Below, piece by piece: positions 1 to 11,122 of a DNA stretch of 64,000 nucleotides. The notes beneath the pieces are model-generated. The model saw only the letters and a list, made by a program, of their open reading frames with translations. It ran no database searches and was not told the DNA's origin. Source of the DNA: Cannabis sativa (lineage: Eukaryota; Streptophyta; Magnoliopsida; Rosales; Cannabaceae); NCBI RefSeq assembly GCF_029168945.1, contig NC_083604.1, positions 63,318,211 through 63,382,210 of the forward strand, written 5' to 3'. The position numbers and the translations under genes were made by a program. Position 1 is the stretch's first letter. Each line of letters begins with the position of its first letter.

Positions 1-1602
1 GTTGATTATATTAAAAAAAAAGTTTTCGAAAATTAAGCTCAGGGTCATATTTTTACTATTTTAAAAAATATAGGGTCCATTTTGTCATTTAACAAAACAG
101 ATGGTCCAAACGGTAACTTTTGTAAAACACAAGGTCTAAAATAGTATTTAAAAATTATGTAGATATTTAATTTATATAAAGAAATTTAAATTTAAAATAT
201 TAAATATATATTTTTAACCATATTTTTAATTTTATTATTATTTATTTTATATTTTAAATTGAAATGGTTGTAATAAAGGAATCGATTGCTTTCTGCTTTA
301 GTTATGGTAAACCGAATATTCACACACTATATTTTTCGTAAAGTTTGAGAATAAAAAATATTTATATCAAATTTACGAATCCAACATATATATAGATACA
401 CTCAAATTTAGTTATATGAGTTTTGATTAAGAATATATAAAATTACAATATATGCATTATCAGATACGTTATTTAATTAAAAAAAAAATTAAAATACGTA
501 TATATGTTTACATTTAAACCACAAACTAACAATAGTTAAAAAAAAATCTTAAAGATTAAAATCTCAAACCTTATTTCAAAAATTAAAAAAAAAACAATAT
601 ATTACCTAATTAAAAATAAATAAATATACATGTATTGTACTTAACATCACTTAATTAAATTTTATTGAAAAAAATAATAATTTTACTTGCATTATATTAT
701 ATGTAATATCAACCTAATAATATATACAAACATGTAATATGAATTCTCCTAATTTATTGATTTCAAGAAAAAAAAAATCTCCTAATTTATTTTATTCATT
801 TTTTTTTAATAAAATATTCATCTTAATATAACGAAATTATTGCACTCATAAAATGACAAAACCGAAAGTTGAAATTACAAAATAATATATTCTAACGTGA
901 AAGTTGCAATATATTTTTTATACTCTATTTTGTACAATTTAAGTGCACCATGTATCGAATTACGAGTACTACTATAATCTCGATATAGTAGTATCAAACA
1001 TGTATCAAATTATAGGCTTTAAGCTTGTATTTTAACAAGGAAACTCCACCTCTCTATTTAGTATATCGGAATGTTTAAAGAAAGATTAAGTGGCAGCTTA
1101 TGTAATTAACTCTTTAAAAACTTTTAATCTTATAATTTTTCATTTACTCTGCGTTGTTGTAATTTCGTTGCTCCTAATGTGGCTAAATAGGCATTCGCCG
1201 AGAACATTACAGGTTTTGTGGAACCCTCCTCGATACCTATTACTATCCTTGATAATGACCAGAAGATCTAATTTTCCTTATCTTTATAACGCTTTATTAT
1301 TATTTTTTTAAAAAAAAAAAAAGTGGCAGCTTATCATCCTTTTTTTATATATATTTATCTAATTTTTAGTAATTTATAATCTATATAATATTAGAGAACT
1401 AAGTCGCACTTCTGTACAGTATTATTAAATTTTATAACCTTTTTAATTGATTTATATTTTTGTACTAATTGAAAAATCGTATAAATAAATATAAACTTAA
1501 AATATTAAAAAATTATATAAATATTAAAAACTGTAAACTATAAATTATAATGATATTATTTATCAAATTAAGAAAAGATGAGTTAGTTAGGATCCTATGC
1601 TA
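1..1602. other. AT-rich intergenic DNA, no gene seen
   Basis: Very AT-rich sequence with many A and T runs. The short open frames here have no recognisable motif and ordinary non-coding composition. The first 150 bases resemble decayed repeat sequence, but no ends or target duplications were found. Confidence 0.6.
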
Positions 1603-1763
1603 TGTTAGTTAGTTAAAAGTGTTTGTTTGTACAGTTTGTTGTAACTAATTTATGTTACTTCATCATATCAATTAGTTGTAATTCTTTCATTTTTCAGACT
1701 AATGAGAAAAACAATCTTCCTCTCCAATTCTCTTTCTCTCTGTTTTTCTATTTATTTTGTAAT
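1603..1763 (+). repeat. Probable 5' LTR of the copia element
   Basis: The segment starts with TGTTAGTTAGTTA and ends immediately before the primer-binding site, which is where a short copia LTR should lie. A clear terminal CA is not visible and the 3' copy is missing, so the boundaries are inferred. Confidence 0.4.
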
Positions 1764-1764
1764 A

Positions 1765-1777
1765 TGGTATTAGAGCC
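1765..1777 (+). other. Primer-binding site, tRNA-iMet type
   Basis: TGGTATTAGAGCC differs by one base from the usual plant initiator-Met site (TGGTATCAGAGC). It lies about 45 bases upstream of the gag start, as expected for reverse-transcription priming. Confidence 0.65.
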
Positions 1778-1820
1778 ACCATATTTGTGTGCTGCTCTTT
1801 TTCTTTGATTGTTTGTGGTC

Positions 1821-2328
1821 ATGGCGTGGAAAGGAGCTAGTACTCGTAGTCAAGCAACTCGAGACAGCTCTAGTGATAATGTGAATCCTTTCTTTGTGCT
1901 CGATACAGATCCTACACCTCAACGTTTCGATCAGAGTAGAGATCCTTACTACATTGCAAATGGAGATCATCCAGCAACAAGTTTGGTTTCTAAGATTTTG
2001 ACTGGCAGCGACAACTACAGTGTGGGGAGAAGATATCAATGGTTGTTGCCCTGTCAGCTCGAAATAAGATACAATTTGTCAATGAAAAACTGGAACAGCC
2101 ATATGAAGATCATGAAGACCATGATATTTGGAATCGATGCAATGATATGGTAATCTCTTGGCTCTTACACTCTGTTTCTGGTGATATCGCTGATAGTTTT
2201 ATGTACAAAGAAAACGCAGCAAAAATTTGGGAGGATCTGCAAGAAAGATTTTACCAGAAAAATGCTCTAAGAATTTTTGAAGCCAAAAGGTCGATGCAGA
2301 TGCTTAACCAAGGATCTATTGATGTTAC
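1821..2328 (+). pseudogene. copia gag, N-terminal part (frameshifted)
   Basis: Starts at ATG 1821 (MAWKGAST). The first frame holds a copia-like N-terminal domain (DPYYIANGDHPATSLVSKIL, then LTGSDNY). Around 2030-2045 the reading moves to another frame (MVVALSARNKIQFV, then IWEDLQERFYQKNALRIFE), which is the UBN2-type gag core. A solo LTR breaks it at 2329 and the same protein continues at 4194. The frameshift and the insertion show it is a pseudogene. The family assignment rests on motif recognition. Confidence 0.75.
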
Positions 2329-4188
2329 TGTTGGAAATATTTTACCAGGATCTAGATTTACTACCAAGTATGTTTCATTAATATCCTAATATGAATTCTA
2401 AAACAATGAAATAAACACATATAAAGTTCAAGAAACCTTACATTGGGTGCAGCGGAATATAATGACTCCTTCCATTCAGATCTCTAGCCCTTGATTCCTT
2501 TCTGTAGCAGAGCATTATCAAGATCTGAATCTGGATCTCTTTCTCTCCTTCCTTTGATGCTGATTCTCCTCCTTGTTGTTTGGATTCTCCTACAGTCTTA
2601 CACACTATGATTGAGATACCACTTGATGTGTGTGGGCACTACTCATTCACTCAAGGAATTTGAAATTCAAAGAGAAGAAAAGAGAGAGAGGGGCAGCTAG
2701 GCTTTTCTGAAAGAAACAATGTGCAAAGTCATGAGTTTCCTGAAGCCAATACTTTCTATTTATAGAATGCCTTCTAGGTTTAGGTTAGAATTGTATGGCA
2801 TTAAAATAATAGAAAAATAAAATGGTAAACCCTTTGCATAGTGGGCGGCCATATAAGGAAATTGGGCCTCACTTTGTAACTTTCCCATTTTGTTATTTTT
2901 CATTCCCATTTTCTTAAAAATGCCAATTTCCAATTTAACCATTTAAATGCCAATTCTAATTATTTAATAACTAAAAATTAATTATTAAATAATATTGTCA
3001 TTTAATATATTTATTAATTTAGACATATAAAGTCTCTTAATTAACAAAACAACCTAGAATCTCTTCTTTACAATTTCGCCCTTGCTTTGTGAAAATTCAT
3101 AAACTAGACATAGTCTAACTTTAGAATTATAATTGATTAATCAAAATCAATTAACTGAGTCTTACAAGCAGTATGGTCTCAACTAGTATGGGGACCATGG
3201 GCCTATATTTCCGAGCTTCCAATAAGTCGAACCGAATTTACCAAGTAAATTCCCTAACTTATTAATTCCTTATTGAATCCACACTTAGAACTTGGAATTG
3301 CACTCTCAGTCATATAGAACGCTCTATATGTTCCACGATATAGATACGTTATTAGTTATCCATTGTTATAATCCTAATTTGATCAATGACCCTCTAATAG
3401 ATGATCTACATTGAATAGGCACTAAGTTACAGTTACACCTTCAATGTATTTTATCCTTAAAACACTTAGCTTCGTATAAATGGTATTTCAGCGAAGCGAA
3501 ATGAGATCTCCACCATTTATCTCTGTTTAGCCAAGCTCGAAGGATATCATTATTTCACTTCTAAATTCCTATAGAAGTTATAGACTCCATATTTATGTTA
3601 GCGCTCCCACTCAATTATACTATCATGTTCCCAAAATGTACGTATTACCCTGACCCAAAAGTAGGCTCAACTAACAAATCAAAGAACATGTATAGTACTC
3701 TTGAGATCGAACCTAACCATATCAAGATTAAGATCATTTGATCTAGGATCAACGGGTGATATTGAATTTAATAGATATTACGGTAAATTTTAATATATCT
3801 AATCAAAGTTCAATATCGGTCCCTTCCGATGTATACTCCATACATCTGATACTGGTAAACTTTGCCAATGCCCTCGAAAGGACATAACACTTTTCCAAGG
3901 TGTAAGAATACCTATCGCTGATTATCATGTCAGTCTAAATCCAGTGAACTGACAAATCAGGGAATAAACTTTCGAACATATAATTAAGATTATATTCCAC
4001 TGTGTTGACAACACTATAATCTTGAACAAATTCATGTTTTCAGGACTTAAATAGAATTCATACATTATATATATAATCATGAAATAAATCATGTGAACCA
4101 TGCAACATAAAATGTTAATTCTGATCTTTATTAATAAGTAAATCTGATTATATTGAAATGGGTTTTATTTAGGGCACAAAACCCAACA
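2329..4188. mobile_element. Solo LTR (1860 bp) with TSD GTTAC
   Basis: The segment begins TGTTGGAAAT and ends AACCCAACA, giving TG..CA termini with a short inverted repeat. It is flanked by the 5-bp duplication GTTAC (2324-2328 and 4189-4193). It interrupts copia gag, whose coding sense resumes exactly after the second GTTAC. No internal retrotransposon region is present, which defines a solo LTR left by LTR-LTR recombination. A second copy of the family lies at 40611-42518. Read on the minus strand it starts TGTTGGGTTTT, which resembles large plant copia LTRs, so the original element probably ran on the minus strand (inference). Confidence 0.9.
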
Positions 4189-4193
4189 GTTAC

Positions 4194-5333
4194 TGCTTAT
4201 TTTACTCGAAGAAAGGCTCTATGGGATCTGATACAACAGTATCGTCCACTACTTGTTTGCAATTGTGGAGCTATGAAAATCATCCAAGAGTATCAAGAGG
4301 AAGACAAAGTTATGGAGTTTCTAATTGGATTGAATGAATCCTATGGACCTGTACGATCTCAGATTCTTATGCAAGATCCATTACCACCTGTTAACAAAGC
4401 TTATGCATCGATTATTCAAGAGGAGAGACAAATACTGCAGAAACTGGTAAAACTACACCCGGTCCTTCTAGATCTATTATAGATCACTTTGCTGGGAATG
4501 CTAGTTTTAATCAACCTAGAGTTACTTGTCATCATTGTGGTATGCCTGGACACATTATGGCTAAGTGCTATAGGCTCCATGGATATCCACCAGGTCACAA
4601 ATGCTATGGAAAAATTTCTAATAAGAATAGCAATAATCAGCCTGGAAAACCTTCTGGTAATTATTCTAGTTTACAAGAAGGACAGTCTGTTGGACAAGCT
4701 GGTCAAATTGGACAATGCAATGTGCCAGATCAAGATCTTATTCAAAGCATCATAAATCAGTATCAACAGTTGATGAATCTTTTGTCTCAAAAGAGTCAAG
4801 AACCACTAAAAACTTCTCATAATCCTGATCAGCCCATGGTATCTCAGTTTTCTGGAAAGAACTTTCCTATTTTGCATAACAGATGGATAATTGATACAGG
4901 TGCTACACATCATGTGTGCCCTGACCTATCTTTGCTCACAAACATTCAAAAAAAAAGTACATCTTATTCCACTATTAATTTGCCTAATGATGCTCATGTC
5001 ATTGTTACTTGTGTTGGAACAATTCAACTTTCTTCTGATATTATTCTTAAAAATGTTCTTCATGTTCCTGCACTAATAAAATCTATTGGTTGCCATTTCA
5101 ATTTCTCTCTTAATCATTGTACTATTCAGGGTAATATGAAGATTCGAACGATTGGGATGGGTGATCGAAATGGAGATTTGTACTATTTGAATTTGTCTCA
5201 TAATTCCACTCATCCTGCTATGTTTTCTATCATTAGTGATTTTGAAATTGTTGATAATATTGTATGGCATTATCGTTTAGGCCATCCTTCATGTATAAAA
5301 CAGCATCCTCTTAATAAAAGCTTACAATTTTGA
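4194..5333 (+). pseudogene. copia gag C-terminus, protease and pre-integrase
   Basis: Continues the gag broken at 2328 (TAYFTRRKALWDLIQQY), then shifts frame near 4450-4540. A CX2CX4HX4C zinc knuckle (CHHCGMPGHIMAKC) follows at about 4526-4570, the nucleic-acid-binding motif of gag. The aspartic protease site is WIIDTGATHHVC at about 4885-4920. The GAG-pre-integrase signature VWHYRLGHPS lies near 5260-5290. A stop follows at 5331-5333. The domain order is that of a copia polyprotein, but the frame changes and stops exclude function. Confidence 0.8.
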
Positions 5334-5373
5334 CACTATCCTAGTCCTAATTTTTATTTTTCTGTGTGTCACA

Positions 5374-5581
5374 ATGCTAAACAAAAAAAAATTACCTTTA
5401 ATATCCAATCACAATGTTGCTATCAATTGCTTTGATTTATTGCATATTGACATATGGGGACCGTACAATACCATGACCACTGAAGGCTACAAATACTTCA
5501 TCACCATTGTGGATGATTGCTCAAGGTTTACTTGGGTCAAATTCATTAAACAAAAATCTGATGCACAGTCTGTTATACCTC
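5374..5581 (+). pseudogene. copia integrase core, first part
   Basis: The frame reads FDLLHIDIWGPY and ITIVDDCSRFTWVKFIKQKS, the start of the copia integrase catalytic core with the first acidic residue of the DDE triad. The LINE interrupts it at 5582, directly after the first copy of the 9-bp target duplication. It resumes at 7136. Confidence 0.75.
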
Positions 5582-6159
5582 CTTTTTTTTTATAAATCAG
5601 GAAATTGTATTGCTCATGACAAATTTTGTACAACCTAAAGGCACCTCAATTCGAGGCCCAAAAACATATTAGCGGCTACTTACATCTTTTTACATTCAAG
5701 TTAAATTTATTTACAATGATTGGCACCACTTCTTATCTTCATGATTGAGTTTCTTGGGTAGGAACATTGTAATTCTTAGTTTTAGGCTTTCTTTTATCCC
5801 CTCTACAAGCCTACTCGATGTTAGCTGCTCTTCCTTCCAAATTATAGCATTTCTTGCTCTCCAAATATGGTATACCAGTGAGGCACAAGCTGCTGCCAGT
5901 AGTTGTTTTTTAAACTTACTGGTTTTTGACTGACCAATCTACCTGACCAGTTGGGGCAAGCTATTACTTCTTGCTTTCCAATACAGCCATTCTTTGATCC
6001 TTTGAAGGCACTCCTCTGAGAATTTGCAGTCGAAGAATAGGTGCATTGCTACTTCTTTTTTTCCTGACAGAGACAATAATTCTCTTCAACTTCGATTCCA
6101 AATTTTAGCAGCCTATCTTTTGTTTTCTACTTGCTGTGCATAGCCAACCAAAGAATAAA

Positions 6160-6456
6160 TTAGTGTTTTGGAGCATTTAGCCAAGCCCAAACTTCATTAC
6201 TCCATTGTAACTTGTTCATTGAAGGGCTGAGAAGCTTATAACCTGTTGTAATTGAGTATTTCTGAGTAGTAAATTCGTGTACAACAGTTAGGCCCTTTAT
6301 CTGATTTTTTAGAGTCACAAGTTTCTTCCAATGCCAAATGGAATGGATAGAAGCTGAGTGACTCCACCAATCTCTCTTATTTAGGTATACACTATGTATC
6401 CATTTCATCCATAGACTTTCTTGTCTATTTGCTATTGCCCAAATGTACTTACACAT
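6160..6456 (-). pseudogene. LINE C-terminal region (zf-RVT-like)
   Basis: The reading includes IWAIANRQESLWMKWIHSVY, and WWSHSASIHSIWHWKKL. These resemble the region after RT in plant LINEs, before the reverse-transcriptase zinc-binding domain. It ends in NEVWAWLNAPKH, then a stop, where an intact element would continue through a CH-type knuckle. A decayed coding fragment. Confidence 0.65.
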
Positions 6457-6713
6457 AACTATTTTGTTCTATTCTTCTAGTCTCTTTATACCTAATCCAC
6501 CAGTTGCTTTTGGAGTACATATGATACTCCAATTAATTAAACCAGCCCCATGATACATTACTTGACCTTTCCAAAGGAAACTCTACAGATGGCTTCTATA
6601 CCCCTGATTATCTTCTTTGAAAGTATTATAATCTGACTCCAGTAAGCCTGTATTGCAATCAAAACTGAGTTAATCAAGACTGTTCTAGCTTCAAAAGATA
6701 AGTTTCTCGAGCT

Positions 6714-7094
6714 CTAGCTCCTAATTCTTGAAGTCATTTTTTCAGTTAGAATCTCATAATCCTTGCTAGAAATTTTCTTTGCATTTATAGGAATCCCCAG
6801 GTATGTGAATGGCAAGTCCTGTTTTGAGAAACCAGAGGTCTGCAGCAGCTGGTTTACATCCGAGTTTTTCATATTGCTGCAATAAATTGCAGTTTTGGAG
6901 GGGTTTGGTTGCAAGCCTGATGCTGTCGAGAACAGCTTTAAAGCTTGTAACATATACAACACACTCTTCTTTTCCCTTTTACAAAATAATAGAACATCAT
7001 CTGCAAAAGCTAGATGATTCAGTTTAAGTTCATCACATCTGTCATGAAAACAAAAGACTTCCTTCTCCCCAATCTTCCCCATCAGTCTTGACAA
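6714..7094 (-). pseudogene. LINE reverse transcriptase fragment
   Basis: The 126-residue frame contains LAFADDVLLFCK, the FADD catalytic motif of plant LINE reverse transcriptases. It also has the downstream LFSTASGLQPNPSKTAIYCS and LPFTYLGIPINAKK motifs typical of the family. The fragment lacks the N-terminal RT motifs because the element is truncated at 7126. The frame opens after ATG but is not a full protein. Confidence 0.85.
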
Positions 7095-7135
7095 TATTCC
7101 ATCCCAATTACAAAGAGTAATGGGGATTATACCTC

Positions 7136-7438
7136 ATTTTTTGCAAATGATCAGTTTAACATGACTGTTAAAGGAATACGATCAGACAATGCAAAAGAGC
7201 TTCAGTTTTCTCTTTTGTTTACCACTCTTGTGTTCAAATACCACAACAATATTCTGTTGTGAAAAGAAAACGCCAACACTTACTTAATGTGGCTAGGGCC
7301 TTACTTTTTCAGTCTTATATTCCTTTTTGTTATTGGAATGACTGTGTGGCCACAACCACTTATCTCATAAATAAGACTCCCTCACCCAATCTTCAACACA
7401 AAATCCCTTATGAGATATTAATATTTTTTAAAATTAAT
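7136..7438 (+). pseudogene. copia integrase core, second part
   Basis: After the second TSD of the LINE, integrase coding sense resumes: [18 protein letters not shown] near 7147-7200, then [21 protein letters not shown] and [22 protein letters not shown] at about 7280-7420. Coding similarity fades at about 7420, and the Ty3/gypsy element starts at 7439. There is at least one frame change near 7200-7260. Confidence 0.7.
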
Positions 7439-10322
7439 TGTGACGCCCCGATATTTTGCCTTATTTTACAAAATATACTATTTTCATGCATAATTTGAAA
7501 AGATGAAAAAAAAATAATTTAAATACAACAGTGGATTTTTTTAAAAAAAAAAAATCAAAATGCAACAGAGAAGGATCCTTCATTTGAAAAAAAAAAAACA
7601 AGATACAGTAAGTAAATAATTTTAAATAATACATTTCCATTGTGTTTAGATTTATCAAATACTTAAAAATAAAACAGGCACCACAGGCGTCCTAGATCGT
7701 TTGCCCGTCCGTAGCCACTCACAGTATACGTGCAGGCCGACCACCGCTCACTATACACTTCCCTGTCTAATACCTGTAGGGGGAAAGTAAGGGGGTGAGC
7801 TAAAAGCTCAGTAAGGAAATGCTTATCAAACAATACCATATAGTATCACACATACTACCATTAATGTATTTATTAAGTTTTAGCAATATCATACATGCTC
7901 TTTTATAACTATAACCAAATAACTGTACATATGGAAACCTTCATCATATAGGTCTATACTATTTGTTCACACCGTACACATATACAGAGATCATAACTCC
8001 AATATCATACTCATAACATAATCATATCAATACTATAAATAATAATGTCATTATCATAACATTGGCATATCATAGCCATTACTTACATAACTCGGGCCTA
8101 GCCTGACCCTACAATATCCTGGGCCTAATCTGCCCATATAATAACATAGGCCTATGCAGCCCTACCATTGTTATAGGATAGGGTATCTCTATATTCAACA
8201 GTAACATCACTGTATCATACCCACCATAACAATCTCATACACGACTCAGTAAAATGCAGGGTAGGGTATCTCTACATTCAACGGCCTTATCCCGTATCAT
8301 ACCCCACCATGGTCCCCCACTTTACCTGAGATGTTAGCATACAACATACAACATACAACATGCAACATACAAATACATCATACAACATACAACCTAAAAC
8401 ATACAAATACAACATACAACGTATACAAGTCATACAACCATAATTTATGTATCAATTCACAAACTAATATTGTGTCCATACCACACATTCTCAGTACCAT
8501 ATACATATTCATAAAAACAAATCATAAATCATATTTCAATACATAAAGAATTTAAATTTATGTAGATAAACACATACAAAACTATCTAATTTCCTTACTT
8601 CAAATCCCGCTGCTTAAGACTTGTTATCTCGTCACTACTACCTATAACAACACATGGGTCAAGGCCCTAACATTAAAATTCTCACTCTTACAGTACAGCA
8701 GAAAGAACACTATTTTTGACCAATAACTACACAAATTCAATAAAAGTTTCCTTCATAAAAATTATAGAAAATTCAATTATCTTTGTAACGGTATATAGAT
8801 CATTAAAAATGGATTAAAACTGAGGGAGTTATGATAGTTTTACTGAAACTATTTCTGAGAAAGAATATGGAGTAACGAATCATAGGAGATATCGGAAATA
8901 CAAAGTTTTGATACTGAAATATTCCAAATCAGAAAATACTCTCTTCATAAAAGTTTTAGAAAATCGAATTCCCTTTCTAATGACATAAAAATCTTTAAAA
9001 TCGGAATTATAACGTAAGAGATATAGATATTATACCGAAACAGTTTTTTTAGAAATCCTGAAACAAATGGATTTCAAACTACAGCAATAAAACAATAATT
9101 TTTGACTTAGAATAATCAATAATTGGTGAATGGTTTCTTCATAAAACATTTAGAAAATTAAATTATCTTTTCAACGGTACCAGGATCGCTAGAATCGGAT
9201 CATTATTCAAAGAGATGTTCGAATTTTACTGAGACAACTTATATAGAAAATATGAAAAACGATTTACAATAAACAGCGTAGAAATACTAATTTTTGACAT
9301 AGATAAATTTCGATTCAGTAAAACATTTCTTCATAAGAATTATAGAAAATTCAATAAGCTTTCTATAGACACCAAGATTGCGAGACTCAGATGAGTATTT
9401 AAAGAGATATGATAGTTTTACTGAGACATGTTTCATTCTGAAAAATAAGAAAAAGAGACCTACGAATATTCTCCTATTGTGATCAATAAATTAGTAAATG
9501 TAGAGTTTCTTACCTCAAATACATCAAGCTGCTTGGATCGATAGACATAACATGATGGTGATCAAAGATGAGAGTGAAGAGAGGTATAGATTTGGCTAAG
9601 GATGTAATGGAAAGATGACTTGAAAATTTTAGGGTTACTCTTGCTGAGATGGGTGGGAAGAATAGAACGATATAATTTTAGGGTGGAAGAAAACTTATAC
9701 TATGTGACTCTTATTAGGTTTAGTTTTATGAATAATAATAATATTAACATTATAACAATAATAATATGATAAATTATTAAATAAACAAATATCTAACTTT
9801 TAAATTTAAATTGTAAGCTCTCAATCTAGTAACTTTAGGGCTTAGTTTTGACCTAGAAAAATTACGAATTATGATATAGCTATTTCTACAAAATTTATAG
9901 ATCTTTGAATTATCTTTCCAACGCCACTGGAATCACCTCAATCGGAGTTATAAAACTCGATTATTTTAGTAAAACAGTTTCTAAACCTGCGAATTTCTCT
10001 AAACTTACGAATTTTCTCACATTAATTAAATAATAATATTATTTAATACCACTTATACCATTATTTAAATTAAATAAATATATTATAAAGAAAACCTAAT
10101 GGACTTTCATATCGGGCTTTAATTAAACGATTACGTACTTATGAAAATACCATAATATTTTACTTTCGTAGTTAATACAACTTTAACTCTCTTTAGAAAA
10201 TTGGTTCAACTACTCTAAGCAATAGTCTCTACTCACTAACAACACAAATAAATGAGATAATGATTCTCGCACCATTAATATCCCAAAAAAATATTAAATA
10301 CTATTTTAATGTTGATATTACA
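7439..10322 (-). repeat. LTR (2884 bp), 3' LTR of the minus-strand gypsy element
   Basis: TG..CA termini. It matches 14588-17365 throughout with scattered substitutions. It keeps about 110 bases near 9605-9715 that the other LTR lacks. Confidence 0.9.
8331..8430 (+). repeat. ACATACAAC-type short tandem repeat in the LTR
   Basis: A run of degenerate units of about 8-9 bases (ACATACAAC, ACATACAAAT). It is repeated at the same place in the other LTR (15481-15580). Small open frames across it are composition artefacts. Confidence 0.7.
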
Positions 10323-10340
10323 TTCTACCCTCCTTAAAAG
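10323..10340 (-). other. Polypurine tract of the gypsy element
   Basis: On the minus strand CTTTTAAGGAGGGTAGAA directly precedes the LTR start TGTAATATC. This is the plus-strand priming site and it fixes the element orientation as minus. Confidence 0.7.
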
Positions 10341-10492
10341 AAATTTCGTCCTCGAAATTTAACTTTCCAAGCACGCAGGGTATTGTGTCTTCTACCTACC
10401 ACATTACCTCATCTTCTACCACATGAACCCAATAGTCATGTATGTAACTTTTGTCTTATTAGTAAAATTATAACACATTTAATATACTCCTT

Positions 10493-11122
10493 TGTAAGGA
10501 CCGTCGGACACCATCTATTTCTCCATTGGAATGATATTGTCCACTTTGGGCCAAGCCCTCACGGATTTGTTTTTGGGTACCTTCCCAAAAGGCCTCATTC
10601 CAATGGAGATAGTGTTCATCCTTATATACCCAAGATCCTTCCCATTTCTAGCCAATGTGGGACTTTGGATGTATACCCAACAATGCTCCCCTCAAACTAA
10701 GGACCACTTTGCCTCCCCTTAGACGATTATAGATCTAAACTTGAATCCCTCGATTCCAACACTCAAGATCCCTTTGAGTAAGCTAGATGAATCCCTTCAC
10801 CAGCAAGATTCGAAATCCCTTCGAACCAGATCTAAAACCTCCGATGGCTCTAGCAAGCTTCACCTTCTTTTTGTTTGGAAATCCGGGGATACATTCACAT
10901 GGCTAATTTTGAGATTTGGCTCTGATACCACTTGTAAGGATCGTCGGACACCATCTATTTCTCCATTGGAATGATATTGTCCGCTTTGGGCCAAGCCCTC
11001 ACGGATTTGTTTTTGGGTACCTTCCCAAAAGGCCTCATTCCAATGGAGATAGTGTTCATCCTTATATACCCAAGATCCTTCCCATTTCTAGCCAATGTGG
11101 GACTTTGGATGTATACCCAACA
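10493..11122 (-). mobile_element. TRIM-like miniature LTR element, TSD TCCTT
   Basis: Two 190-bp direct repeats (10493-10682 and 10933-11122) start TGTAAGGA and end ACCCAACA. They flank a 250-bp non-coding interior. TCCTT lies on both outer sides (10488-10492 and 11123-11127). A minus-strand primer-binding site TGGTATCAGAGCC (10930-10918) sits 2 bases from one LTR, and a purine-rich stretch (minus strand of 10683-10705) abuts the other. Size, structure and lack of coding capacity match terminal-repeat retrotransposons in miniature. It lies inside the larger gypsy element and is younger than it. Confidence 0.9.

Larger units (their letters stand above)
5582..7126 (-). mobile_element. 5'-truncated LINE with TSD TTATACCTC
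   Basis: Read on the minus strand, a LINE reverse-transcriptase fragment is followed by its C-terminal zinc-binding-type region and ends in an A tract, seen as the T run at 5583-5591. TTATACCTC flanks it at 5573-5581 and 7127-7135, a target-site duplication of LINE style. The copia integrase reading is broken at exactly these points. The endonuclease and the N-terminal half of RT are missing, the usual outcome of incomplete target-primed reverse transcription. Confidence 0.85.
1603..7438 (+). mobile_element. Ty1/copia retrotransposon remnant, interrupted and 3'-truncated
   Basis: Reading left to right there is a short LTR-like stretch, a tRNA-iMet primer-binding site, a copia-type gag with a CCHC knuckle, an aspartic protease, a pre-integrase segment and an integrase core. 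This is the copia order, with integrase before reverse transcriptase. Reverse transcriptase, RNase H and the 3' LTR are absent: the element stops where a Ty3/gypsy element begins at 7439 and does not resume after 17370. A solo LTR (2329-4188) and a LINE (5582-7126) split it further. Several frames are needed to read it, so it is inactive. Confidence 0.85.

Noticed and set aside
8331..8546. 71-codon open frame, repeated at 15481-15696
   Set aside because: It is the translated ACATACAAC microsatellite within the gypsy LTR. Conservation reflects LTR identity.
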